Shown: positions 1 to 7,568 of the stretch, piece by piece
How the letters are laid out: each line of letters begins with the position of its first letter
Numbering within the stretch: position 1 is the first letter of the stretch
Assembly (NCBI GenBank): GCA_024742275.1
Contig: JANSYS010000002.1
Span: 1-64,000, forward strand
Length of the DNA stretch: 64,000 nucleotides
Reading direction: 5' to 3'
Origin: Alphaproteobacteria bacterium
GTDB lineage: Bacteria; Pseudomonadota; Alphaproteobacteria; Thalassobaculales; Thalassobaculaceae
Position numbers and translations under genes: made by a program
The notes under the pieces: model-generated
Told to the model about the DNA's origin: nothing
Databases searched by the model: none
What the model saw: the letters and a program-made list of their open reading frames with translations, nothing else

Positions 1-140
1 ATACCGGCCACCGGCCCCGGAGACGATCATCCCGCCAAGCTGGCCGTCCGGCTCCGCTCCGCTACACCGGTCGCCCAGCTTGGCGCCGAAACCGCCTATG
101 CACTAACATTCAACCCGGACCAGTCAGCAGGGGCAGGTCA
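1..140. other. Possible insertion-sequence end, no gene seen
   Basis: No convincing reading frame starts or ends here. The stretch finishes with GGGGCAGGTCA at 130-140, whose reverse complement TGACCTGCCCC has the TG start typical of many IS termini. Together with the other IS debris nearby this suggests the outer end of a further element lying mostly left of the window. I cannot name a family, and this is weak inference. Confidence 0.2.
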
Positions 141-188
141 AAGCCTGTTCGGTAAAGGTGGGATCGGGCCCCCGCAACCAAGATTTAC

Positions 189-220
189 GCCGCTAAAGCA
201 ATCGCTTAGCGGCTTTTTTG
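189..220 (+). terminator. Rho-independent terminator
   Basis: GCCGCTAA (189-196) pairs perfectly with TTAGCGGC (206-213) around a 9-base loop and is followed at once by a run of six T. It reads as a terminator for a transcript arriving from left of the window, insulating the integrase remnant downstream. Confidence 0.65.
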
Positions 221-421
221 TTGTCCAGACGCCAACCGCAATAAGCCCGTTTGCGCCAACTGTGCGCCACGCGTGCCGGTATGTGGATGGAAATGGATGC
301 ACCTCGATGGAGATCGATCGGATCGGTGTGGCGGGTTGACCGCGTCGCGTCGAACATCGGGGCAACCTTGGATCCATATACTCCTAGGCACGCGTCGTGC
401 CGTAACCTGAGAGGAATGGGT

Positions 422-949
422 ATGGCGACAATCAGACGGCATGGAGCGAACTGGCAGGCCCGGGTTCGCAAGACGGGCTACAAGCAGCAAACCAAGACCT
501 TCCGCACGAAGCGCGATGCAGAAGCGTGGGCGCGCGAGATGGAGGCCGGTCTGGACAAGGGAATTGTCCGTGACCGCGGTGCGATCATCGGCAAGACGCT
601 AAGGGATCTGCTTCAGCGCTATCACGACGATCACGCGGTCCCGAAAAGGAAGGGCAAGCAGCAAGCCTATCTGGTGAGAATGTGGATGCGCCATCCGATC
701 GCCGATCGACTTCTGGAAAGTCTGACAACGGCTGATTTTTGTCAGCTACGTGATGAGCGACTCCGGTCGGGCGTATCGTCGAAGACGGCGCGGGAAGACC
801 TCCTCATGTTCAAGACGGTCTATAAGTTGGCCGCGGCGGAGTACGGGTTCTCCGGCCTGCAGAATCCACTGAACGATGTCGAGTTGCCGAAAGCCGGTAA
901 AGGCCGGGATAGGCGCTTGAGTGTGGATGAGGTGCGTATTCCGACGTGA
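422..949 (+). pseudogene. Tyrosine recombinase (phage-type integrase), truncated by IS21-family element
   Basis: The first 170 or so codons are an integrase N-terminus: an arm-binding segment (MATIRRHGANWQARVRKTGY, with the usual 'TFRTKRDAEAWA' following) and a helical core-binding region to about residue 160. The reading frame runs into the left end of the insertion sequence at 933 and stops at 949. The whole catalytic domain (R, HxxR and Tyr residues) is therefore missing, and no continuation appears right of the element. I chose ATG 422 because AGAGG at 410-414 sits at good spacing; ATG 416 in the same frame is the alternative. It probably once mobilised the island whose tRNA-Gly attachment fragment lies at 4705-4756. 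It cannot work as a recombinase now. Confidence 0.85.
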
Positions 950-1031
950 CCGGCCACCTATTCCGATTTGAAGGCGGCCACGTATTCCGATCCGATGCCG
1001 GCCAGCGTTCCGATTTGATGCCGGCCACCTG
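933..1031. repeat. IS21-type left terminal repeats
   Basis: About four degenerate copies of a 20-25 bp unit containing ATTCCGA (or GTTCCGA) followed by G(G/C)CGGCCA. These are the presumed transposase-binding sites at the left end, in inverted orientation to the set at 3506-3605. Confidence 0.8.
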
Positions 1032-1081
1032 AGGTGCGCTTTCCAGGTCGTGGTTGATGATCTTCTGGCGGTTTTGGACGG

Positions 1082-1837
1082 TCAAGTCTGGGTAGTTTCG
1101 GCAATGTTCGGAGGCCGCTTCTTTCGCAGGCTTTCGCCCTTGAGCTCGATGCGGTGGGCGTTGTGGACCAGGCGATCGAGGATGGCGTCGGCGATGGTGG
1201 GATTGCCGATGACCTCGTACCAACGATCGACCGGGAGTTGGCTGGTGACGATGACCGAGCGGGCCTCATAGCGGTCTTCGACGATCTCCAGCAGATCGCG
1301 GCGCTGCTCGGCGTCGAGCGGTTCCGGGCCCCAGTCGTCGAGGATCAGCAGGTCAAGCCGGGCGAGCGAGCGCAGCATTCGGGCATAGCGGCCATCGGCT
1401 CTGGCGGTGGCGAGGGCGGCGAACAGTCTTGGCATGCGGTGGTAGGCGACAGCCAGATCCTCCCTGCAGGCCTTGTGGCCGAGAGCACAGGCAAGCCAGC
1501 TCTTTCCCGCGCCGCACGGGCCGGTGATCAGCAAGTTATGACGGGCGCGGATCCACTCACAGGTGGCGAGCCGGAGGAACAGGCCGCGATCGAGGCCTCG
1601 GGCCGCGCGATAGTCGACATCCTCGATGCTGGCGTCGTGACGCAGCCTGGCGGCCCGTGCCCGGCTCTCGAAGCGTTTCTGACGCCGCAGTGTGGCCTCG
1701 TGTTCGAGCAGCAGGGCAAGCCATTCGGCGTGCGCCAACTGCCCGGCCTCGGGTTGGGTGTCGAGGTCCTTCATGGCCTTGGCCATGCCGTGCAGGCCGA
1801 GTTCGTGCAGCAGGTCGAGGGTGGGGTGAGTGAGCAT
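1082..1837 (-). CDS. istB: IS21 helper ATPase IstB
   Basis: IstB is the AAA+ ATPase that helps the IstA transposase choose and capture target DNA. The Walker A loop reads GPCGAGKS and the Walker B strand LLILDDWG. The N-terminal helical part (LLHELGLHGMAKAMKDL) and the C-terminal 'DAILDRLVHNAHRIELKGES' are standard for the family. ATG 1837 is preferred because GGAG lies about ten bases upstream; the frame is open a little further. At about 251 residues it is full length. It lies just downstream of istA, as in other IS21 elements, and looks intact. Confidence 0.92.
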   Translation of the reverse strand: MLTHPTLDLLHELGLHGMAKAMKDLDTQPEAGQLAHAEWLALLLEHEATLRRQKRFESRARAARLRHDASIEDVDYRAARGLDRGLFLRLATCEWIRARHNLLITGPCGAGKSWLACALGHKACREDLAVAYHRMPRLFAALATARADGRYARMLRSLARLDLLILDDWGPEPLDAEQRRDLLEIVEDRYEARSVIVTSQLPVDRWYEVIGNPTIADAILDRLVHNAHRIELKGESLRKKRPPNIAETTQT

Positions 1838-1869
1838 GTTTAGGATCTCCTTCAATGGAAGTAGCCGGG

Positions 1870-3404
1870 TCAATGGAAGTATCCGGGGCCACGCAGGTTG
1901 GGGTGCTCGATCACCACAGTGTCAGGAGCTGGCGCGTGACGATCGCGCTGGGCGGCGATGAGGGCGGCGATGCTCTTGTAGGTGAGTGCGCCGCGGGCGA
2001 CGGCCTCCGCCGCTATCATCTCGGCGTGCCGCGGCCCAAAGTCCTTGAACAGCCGCAGCACACCCAGGCAGGTGCGGAAGCCCTGCTCGGGATGCGGTCG
2101 GTTGGCGAGGATTGCCAGGACCAGGCCCTCGGTATTGGGGCCGATCGAGCGTCCCCAGCGCCGGAACCGCTCTGGCGTCCACTCGGCGTAACGCCGGTGT
2201 ACACTCGGCATGTGGTCGGGATCGGTACCATGCCGGCGCCCGCGTAGCGGCGCTGATGGGCAGCGACCCGGCGGCCGCGATGGAAGACCTCGATCGTACG
2301 GGCGGTGGCACGGATATCGACCTGCTCGCGGATCAGGCCGTGCGGGACGGAGTAGAAGTAGCCGGCGACCTCGACGTGATAATCCGGGGAGACCCGGGCC
2401 AGCCGCCACTCGGCGAACTCGTAGTCGGTGTCCGGCAGGGCGGCGAGCGCCGGGCGCTCGATGCTCTCCAGCAGATCTCGGCGGGACACCCCGAGCCGAC
2501 GCATGACATGGCCGTTGAGCTGGGTGAGTACACCGGCGATCGCCGCGTTGGCCTCGGCCAGCGAGAAGAAGGTCTGATGGCGCAGCCGCCCGAGAATGTA
2601 GGTCTGGGCCAGCCGCACGCCGGCTTCGACCTTGGCCTTGTCGCGCGGGCGGCGCGGCCGTGTCGGCAGGACGCCAACCCCATAGTGCGACGCCATCATG
2701 CCATAGCTGCGGTTCAGCTCAGGGTCATAGAAGGAGGCCTTGTGCACGCCCGCCTTCAAATTGTCGGGCACCAGCAGCCGCGGCACACCGCCGAGATGCC
2801 GGAACATCCGGACATGGGCGCCGATCCAGTCCGCCAGCCCCTGGGTCCAGGTGGCCTCTGCATAGGTGTAGTTCGAGGCGCCGAGCACGCCGACGAAGAT
2901 CTCTGCATCGTGCACCACGCCGGTGGCAGGATCGACGATCGCCAGTTTCTTGCCGGAGTAGTCGACGAACACCTTGTCGCCGGCAGCATGATGTTGGCGC
3001 ATCACCGGCGACAGCCGCCGCTCGAACTCCCGGAACAGATCGCAGAACCGGCTGTAGCCGTAGCCATCGGGGTGAACCTGTCGGTACTCCTCCCAGAGCA
3101 CCGTCAGGTTGACGCCGGGGCGCTTCAGCTCGCAGGTCAGCGACGCCCAGTCCGGCTCGGACCGACGACGGAACCCGCGACGCGCACCGGCACGCGCGAA
3201 CAGCCGCTGCTCCAGCATGTCGTCGCTGAGATCACCCGGCAAAGGCCAGCTCAGACCCGCCGCCTTTGCCCGGTTCAGGTTGTCTTGGATCGTGCTGCGC
3301 GCCGCTCCGAGTGTGCGCCCGATCTCACGGGCGCTCACACCGTCGCGGGCCAGCCGCAGCATCTGTCGTATCTGTCGCATGGTCAGCTCTCTCTTCGCCG
3401 GCAT
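1870..3404 (-). pseudogene. istA: IS21 transposase IstA, frameshifted
   Basis: The 5' part (3404 down to about 2240) has an N-terminal helix-turn-helix ([20 protein letters not shown]) and a DDE integrase core (KVFVDYSGKKLAIVD, LLVPDNLKAGV, PRDKAKVEAGV). The family's C-terminal sequence (HMPSVHRRYAEWTPERF onward, ending NLRGPGYFH) continues in the neighbouring minus-strand frame. A switch of one base is needed near 2225-2250, consistent with a one-base deletion or two-base insertion. IS21 transposases are not known to use programmed frameshifting here, so I read istA as broken and the element as unable to move by itself unless a sequencing error is responsible. Joined, the product would be about 510 residues, normal for IstA. 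Confidence 0.82.
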
Positions 3405-3505
3405 CCCGCTCCCTCCTCGTCACTGGACGAGGCAAGCGTGATGCCCGAGGTGCTGACCCGGAAGGCGCGCCGGGACCGTCAGCCAGGGGGCCGGATAAAT
3501 CTCGG

Positions 3506-3605
3506 AACGGTGGCCGGCTTCATGTCGGAATGGTGGCCGGCTTCAAATCGGAACACCGGCCGACTTCATCTCGGAATACCCGGCCGACTTTCGTCGGAAT
3601 CCGCA
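3506..3605. repeat. IS21-type right terminal repeats
   Basis: Four copies of a unit of the form GGCCG(G/A)CTTnnnnTCGGAAT, inverted relative to the left-end set at 933-1031. The last copy ends at TCGGAATCCGCA, which defines the right boundary of the element. Confidence 0.8.
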
Positions 3606-3814
3606 CCCAGACCGGCGGGCAGCTCCTCTTCCATCTGATCAGCCGTCTCTACGAGCGCACCTCCATCATCGTCACTACCAACCTCGACTTCAGTGAATGG
3701 CCCAGCGTCTTCGGCGATGCGAAGATGACGACGGCGCTGCTCGACCGGCTCACCCACCACTGCGACATCGTAGAAACCGGCAACGAGAGCTGGCGCTTCA
3801 AGACACGCGCGTGA
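3606..3814 (+). pseudogene. istB C-terminal fragment of a second IS21-type element
   Basis: About 69 codons in frame encode the C-terminal third of an IstB protein: [20 protein letters not shown], then [20 protein letters not shown], then [15 protein letters not shown]. The Walker motifs and N-terminus are absent. The protein differs clearly from the IstB at 1082-1837 and is on the opposite strand. There is no start codon or ribosome-binding site of its own, so it is debris. Confidence 0.85.
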
Positions 3815-4028
3815 GGTCCGCAAAAAGGCCACTGCCGCCGGGCGGAAACTCCGGTCGGGCTACGCCTTCCCTGCGTTCCCGCCCGGCGGCATTCTCATCC
3901 TGATTGACGCCGCACTCTCATCTTCATTGTCGCGCTGCAAGCTATGACGGATCGAGCCAGCCATCCGTCCATCGAAGGGGGTCAATATTGCTCGCCGATA
4001 GGGGGTCAGTTTTGCGTGCCGATTGACA
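3606..4028 (+). mobile_element. 3' remnant of a second IS21-type element
   Basis: This starts directly at the end of the first element. It contains the tail of an istB gene on the plus strand (ending 3814), then two copies of a terminal motif, GGGGGTCAATATTGCTCGCC and GGGGGTCAGTTTTGCGTGCC, and the terminus GATTGACA at 4021-4028. That motif differs from the repeats of the 933-3605 element and belongs to another IS21 branch. The 5' part (istA and most of istB) is missing. The palindromic 3840-3890 stretch between istB and the terminus holds no gene. Confidence 0.75.
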
Positions 4029-4031
4029 GCA

Positions 4032-4065
4032 ATCGAGAGAGAGCCCCCGCGGGGGCTCTCTCGAT
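4032..4065. repeat. Long inverted repeat (GC-rich hairpin)
   Basis: ATCGAGAGAGAGCCCCC faces GGGGGCTCTCTCGAT with one extra AG dinucleotide in the left arm and only two bases between the arms. No T-run follows on either strand, so it may be a hairpin at the border of the second IS remnant rather than a simple terminator. Confidence 0.55.
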
Positions 4066-4094
4066 CACAAGTGATGCATTTTTACTCCGGCATT

Positions 4095-4275
4095 GACAGC
4101 CGCTACGCTCGAATATATCCGAGGCCCCGCACAACAGGGCGCGCTTCCAATGGTGGATCATCGTCGGATGCACGCCGAACCGGCTCGCCAATTCCGTGAC
4201 CGTCTACTCGCCCTTTAGCGCCTCAAGGGCGAAGCGGGCTTTGAAATCCGGCTTGTGCTGCTTGCGCTTCGACAT
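4095..4275 (-). pseudogene. IS3-family OrfA (transposase HTH subunit), truncated and with internal stop
   Basis: From ATG 4275 the minus strand reads MSKRKQHKPDFKARFALEAL, then KGE, a TAG stop (complement of 4204-4206), then TVTELASRFGVHPTMIHHWK, RALLCGASDIFER. This is the helix-turn-helix OrfA of IS3-family elements, where Gln (CAG) normally stands at the stop. Similarity ends near 4100, before the leucine-zipper end of OrfA, and no OrfB follows. GGAG lies just upstream of the ATG. The gene is dead twice over (nonsense codon and truncation). Confidence 0.85.
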
Positions 4276-4704
4276 CTCGGATCTCCTCTCTCGAAGATCA
4301 GCAGACCTCAGACTGTAGCTTCCGTCACTGTCCAGCTTTCGGGGGGGTAGCTAAGTTCAATCTGGCGATCGACAGCAAGCTGTGAGAGTGGTCCTGCCCC
4401 TCAATGTGATCGAATCTGAGTGCGAAAATTCGGCACGCTCTCGGAAGTGACAGAGGGGTGCAAGATGCTGAAGTGGCGGTAGGCGGTTGAGCCGGGTGCG
4501 TCTGTTTTCCTAAGAGCACTTGGGGAAAAGCGCCACTGAAAAATATTAATTTCAATCTTGGGGTGTGATTGATCGTTGGCCGCGCACAACAGCTCTTCTA
4601 CCACATAACCAGTATTCTGGCGGATTCTAGTGGATACAGCACGTATTCTACCACTTTCAGAAATATGTATTTTCAATAAGTTAATAGGTAGTTTCTTGGC
4701 CAGG
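4276..4704. other. Gene-free stretch, probably island debris
   Basis: I see no supportable gene in these 430 bases. The first 60 or so are probably the end of the IS3-type element (GGACAGTGACGGAAGC on the minus strand). From about 4530 the base composition is markedly more AT-rich than the surroundings, which suits foreign or non-coding DNA next to an attachment site. Confidence 0.4.
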
Positions 4705-4756
4705 ACGGCTGCCTTCCAAGCTGATGATGCCGGTTCGATCCCGGTCGCCCGCTCCA
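4705..4756 (+). other. tRNA-Gly(TCC) 3' fragment, likely attachment-site duplication
   Basis: The sequence contains the anticodon loop CTTCCAA (anticodon TCC), the 3' anticodon stem GCTGA, a T-arm CCGGTTCGATCCCGG, and the acceptor end CGCCCGCTCCA with encoded CCA. The 5' half (acceptor strand and D-arm) is absent, and the left anticodon stem pairs poorly, so it is not a working tRNA. Integrases that target tRNA 3' ends leave exactly such a copy at the far end of the island. By orientation, the island lies to the left and the intact tRNA-Gly should be left of the window. Confidence 0.75.
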
Positions 4757-4834
4757 GCCCCTTTCGCCGAATTGCATGCTCATTTGCCGAGATGTCGCAG
4801 GACAATTCGGAGCTCCGCGACCCGGCCGCCTTAT

Positions 4835-5533
4835 CTAGTGGGCTAAGGACTGGTCTTCGCCGAGGATGCGTCGGTGTTGAGCCATCTGTTGTGGTGACAG
4901 ATCGCGGCCTTCCACGGCCACGTTGCCGACGATGAACTGGTCGCACGTCGTTCCTGTCAGCGTAACCGGCAGCATGAGCCTCCGCCAGGACCGGGCGCCC
5001 AGCCAAGGCAACGATCTATGTTCCGTGAAGAGCGGCCGGTTGGTGCGGTAGGCTGCCAGATAGACCGCGCGGTACATCAGCGCCACGTTGGTCTTGCTCG
5101 CGGCGCTCATTTCCGAAACGGTCTTTCCGGTCCAGTCCTTGCCGGCGCTTCTGGCGATGAGAGTGCCGTACAGACGGTATCGCGCATCAAGGCCCTCACG
5201 CTCGACATCGAGAATCATGATGTTTCCGACGGCTGGCAGCAGGGCGACCATCTCGAAGTCCTCGCGCCGCGAAAGGCCTCCATCGCGTCCGGCTTTTTCG
5301 AGCCAGAAATCGTAGAGGAATTGCAGCGGCGCATCAGGAAGCGACATCATTTCGTCGGCAAAGCGGATGTCGGCGACACACTCATCGACGGTCGGCGGCC
5401 GGCGGCCGGCAACGATATGGTCGGCCGCGGCTACGACCTCTCCATCCGTCGGCGCTACCCAGTCAGGCAGGCTATCGTCCACGAGTCTGGCTCCATGTTG
5501 CGGCCCAGAACCTGCGGCTGATCTGGATCGCAC
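4835..5533 (-). CDS. PAS_5-like protein
   Basis: The protein has the pattern of the alphaproteobacterial PAS_5 group: an entry helix with 'PLQFLYDFWLEKAG', then a beta scaffold (GNIMILDVEREGLDARYRLY, GTLIARSAGKDWTGKTVSEM), an 'SAASKTNVALMYRAVYLAAY' helix, and closing strands ending in IVGNVAVEG. No output domain is attached, so a sensor or partner-binding role is only inferred. The start is uncertain: the frame begins at a GTG (5533), another GTG follows at codon 23, and neither has a strong ribosome-binding site. It is the first gene right of the attachment fragment. Similar single-domain proteins lie at 41563-42120 and 45316-45900. Confidence 0.75.
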   Translation of the reverse strand: MRSRSAAGSGPQHGARLVDDSLPDWVAPTDGEVVAAADHIVAGRRPPTVDECVADIRFADEMMSLPDAPLQFLYDFWLEKAGRDGGLSRREDFEMVALLPAVGNIMILDVEREGLDARYRLYGTLIARSAGKDWTGKTVSEMSAASKTNVALMYRAVYLAAYRTNRPLFTEHRSLPWLGARSWRRLMLPVTLTGTTCDQFIVGNVAVEGRDLSPQQMAQHRRILGEDQSLAH

Positions 5534-5615
5534 GCGACATCGTCCGAGGCTCTGTTAGCTGCAGACCATGCAAAGACGGCAGGCTTTGGAAACGGGTCGG
5601 CGGGCCATCCGGCGA

Positions 5616-6368
5616 TCAGTCGAACAGCGCGTCGATATCGGCCTGGCTGAGGCCCTGCCCGCCCAGTGCGGGGCCGTTGAGAAGCTCCTCCTCCTCGTTG
5701 GCCTCCGGGCTCGCGGCGGCGCCGCTCTCGTCCGGAATCTCCACATCCTTGAACGCATCGAGGCCCCAGATGTCGATCATCGCCAAAACCCGACTCTCGA
5801 TGAAACGCAGGGTGCGCACGACCTGGGTGACGCGCTGTCCGGTAAGGTCCTGAAAGGCGCATGCTTCGATGATCGTGATCAGGCGCTCGCCGGCCTGATC
5901 GATCAAGGGCGTCACGTCCGGATCTTCGACCGTGTGCGTGTGGATTTGCTTGAGAAGCTGCTCGACCTCATCAGTCGCCGACATGATCTCGTGGGTCGCT
6001 TCTTCGGTCGCCTTGGTAATTTCCTCGAGCTGGAGCGACGCTTTCTCCATCTCGTCCCGGCCCATGACCGGGTTCTTGATCGCGGCGATCTCGCTCTTGG
6101 CCCGACCGATGCTGCGGACCATTTGCGCGATTTCAACGCGAACGTCGCGTCGCATATCGTTGTCCGGATCTTCCTCTTCCGACGTGCCTTTGCGGAGCTT
6201 CGCGACTTCCTGCCGAAGCTCGGCGATCTGACTCAGAATGAGCTCAACGCCCTCGCCGGCGATAACGCCTGGCGGAAGATCGGAGTTGGCGCCCTGGAGC
6301 ACACCGGCGGCACCGGCCTGTTTGGCACGGCGCTCGATGGAAAACAGTTTCTCTTGCTTGGCGGCCAT
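5616..6368 (-). CDS. cheZ: Chemotaxis protein phosphatase CheZ
   Basis: CheZ removes the phosphate from CheY-P and so ends the flagellar switching signal. The protein is mostly helical. It carries the family signature QDLTGQ near residue 173, which holds the catalytic glutamine. After an acidic linker it ends in LSQADIDALFD, the amphipathic tail that binds CheY. At 250 residues it is slightly longer than the enterobacterial protein. I chose ATG 6368; a GTG directly before it is in frame. No other che gene is next to it. The divergent neighbour at 6579 may share its control region. Confidence 0.93.
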   Translation of the reverse strand: MAAKQEKLFSIERRAKQAGAAGVLQGANSDLPPGVIAGEGVELILSQIAELRQEVAKLRKGTSEEEDPDNDMRRDVRVEIAQMVRSIGRAKSEIAAIKNPVMGRDEMEKASLQLEEITKATEEATHEIMSATDEVEQLLKQIHTHTVEDPDVTPLIDQAGERLITIIEACAFQDLTGQRVTQVVRTLRFIESRVLAMIDIWGLDAFKDVEIPDESGAAASPEANEEEELLNGPALGGQGLSQADIDALFD

Positions 6369-6578
6369 CACAATCTTCTCCCGGCGAGCCCACGATGTTG
6401 GCGCATAATCCCGATCAGGCTTAAAAAAAACGTTAACCCTGTGACCGACCGCGATATGAATTCCATCCGACGATCCATTAACGGTTTATTCAGCCTGATC
6501 GGCAATAATTCGCATATGAGCCGGTTTGGCCAGCTACGCCGTTAACGATGGTATAGGTCTCCGTGAGGATTGAGCAGG

Positions 6579-7541
6579 ATGGCGCTCGCAGTGGCAAGTG
6601 TGGCAATAAGCGATAAGCTGGACCCGAATACGCATTTCGTCTTCCAACATCGGGTCTTTCAGCTACCGGACGCACGTTTCGAGCTCTCGGGCCGCGACCG
6701 GAGTCCGGTCATGCGTGTTGAACTTGGCGATATCGACGCAGTCATCCCGATTGACGACGTCGCCAGCGAGTTCGGAATCATGCCGGACTCGCCGGACGGC
6801 AAGCTCTTGGTCACGGTCTCCAATAGCCTGAAGTACGTGAAGGACATTCGTCCGGGCGACAGCATTCCCTCCGAGCTGCTGGATGGAACAGCCTCGTGGC
6901 GCGTGGAGGATCACCATCGGGAATTGGCGAAGAACCGGCTGATGGTTCAGGTCGCGACATGGCTGACCGGCGACGAGTCAGTGGTGCTCGACATGACCGA
7001 ACTTCGTCGCATGGCGACCGATGCCGATATGCAGCATAAAGTGCGCGACGGTATCACCAAGATTGCAGATGGCCTTGGCCTCGGCGCAGATCGCCGGGAC
7101 GAAGTTCTCGACATGATCGACCGGTTCGCCCGTGAGCTTTGCTACATCGAGGCGCTGCGCGACCGATACAACTCGGCGCGTGGGATCATGACCAAGCTCA
7201 ACCGAGCCCGGAAACTCTACAAGGACGACAAACACTTCTACGAAGAGGTCAATCGGGCCGCGATTCTGATCCGGCCGGCAATGCAGGGTTTCGACAGTCT
7301 CTTCGAACAGGTCGACGCCCAGACCGCCGAGATCATGGTGGTTCTCAAGTCGTATGACGCGATGGTGAAATACGTCCGCGAGATTCGCGACGAGTTGCAC
7401 CAGCGCCTGCTCATTTGGGATCAGGCGATCAAGATGTGGAACATTCCGGTCGAGAAGCGGAATGATCGCATTCGCGACGCCGTGCGAGATACTTATCGCT
7501 TCGTGGCCTCGAATTTCCCCCAGACTCACGACTGGCTCTGA
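6579..7541 (+). CDS. Conserved-looking protein of unknown function, divergent from cheZ
   Basis: I do not recognise this family. The 320-residue protein has an N-terminal half of short strands (DPNTHFVFQHRVFQLPDARF, MRVELGDIDAVIPIDDVASE, GKLLVTVSNSLKYVKDIRPG) and a long helical C-terminal half with many charged residues (RARKLYKDDKHFYEEVNRAA, TAEIMVVLKSYDAMVKYVRE). It has no signal peptide or membrane segment, so it is probably cytoplasmic. ATG 6579 is preferred with GTGAGG about ten bases upstream; a TTG at 6570 is the alternative. It is divergent from cheZ across 210 bases, so a link to chemotaxis or motility is possible but is inference from position only. A strong hairpin follows its stop codon. 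Confidence 0.8.
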   Translation: MALAVASVAISDKLDPNTHFVFQHRVFQLPDARFELSGRDRSPVMRVELGDIDAVIPIDDVASEFGIMPDSPDGKLLVTVSNSLKYVKDIRPGDSIPSELLDGTASWRVEDHHRELAKNRLMVQVATWLTGDESVVLDMTELRRMATDADMQHKVRDGITKIADGLGLGADRRDEVLDMIDRFARELCYIEALRDRYNSARGIMTKLNRARKLYKDDKHFYEEVNRAAILIRPAMQGFDSLFEQVDAQTAEIMVVLKSYDAMVKYVREIRDELHQRLLIWDQAIKMWNIPVEKRNDRIRDAVRDTYRFVASNFPQTHDWL

Positions 7542-7563
7542 TCGGCGAACGCATGTTCGCCGA
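7542..7563. terminator. Hairpin between convergent genes
   Basis: TCGGCGAAC and GTTCGCCGA pair perfectly around the loop GCAT, beginning at the base after the stop codon of the 6579 gene and ending six bases before the tam stop. There is no clean T-tract, but its place between two convergent genes suggests a bidirectional terminator. Confidence 0.6.
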
Positions 7564-7568
7564 TCCGG

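Larger units (their letters stand above)
933..3605 (-). mobile_element. IS21-family insertion sequence (about 2.67 kb)
   Basis: Both ends carry several copies of a short motif of the form (A/G)TTCCGAnnTGAnGCCGGCC in opposite orientation, which is the multiple terminal repeat layout of IS21 elements. The extreme ends, TGCGTATTCCGACG on the left and the complement of TGCGGATTCCGACG on the right, match except for one base and give TG...CA termini. Inside are istA and istB, both on the minus strand in the usual order. No direct target duplication is visible: the left flank ends GATGAGG and the right flank begins CCCAGAC. That fits a deletion or recombination after insertion. The element has interrupted an integrase gene on its left. 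Confidence 0.88.

Noticed and set aside
2016..3404. Two separate transposase genes in the IS21 element
   Set aside because: The two minus-strand frames are the front and back of one istA divided by a frameshift.
933..3605. Direct target duplication around the IS21 element
   Set aside because: I compared about ten bases on each side and found no repeat; the two flanks differ.
4401..5006. Minus-strand frame with the ERATGIEPASSAW sequence
   Set aside because: This phrase is a well-known false protein produced by reading the complement of a tRNA 3' end; here it crosses the tRNA-Gly fragment.
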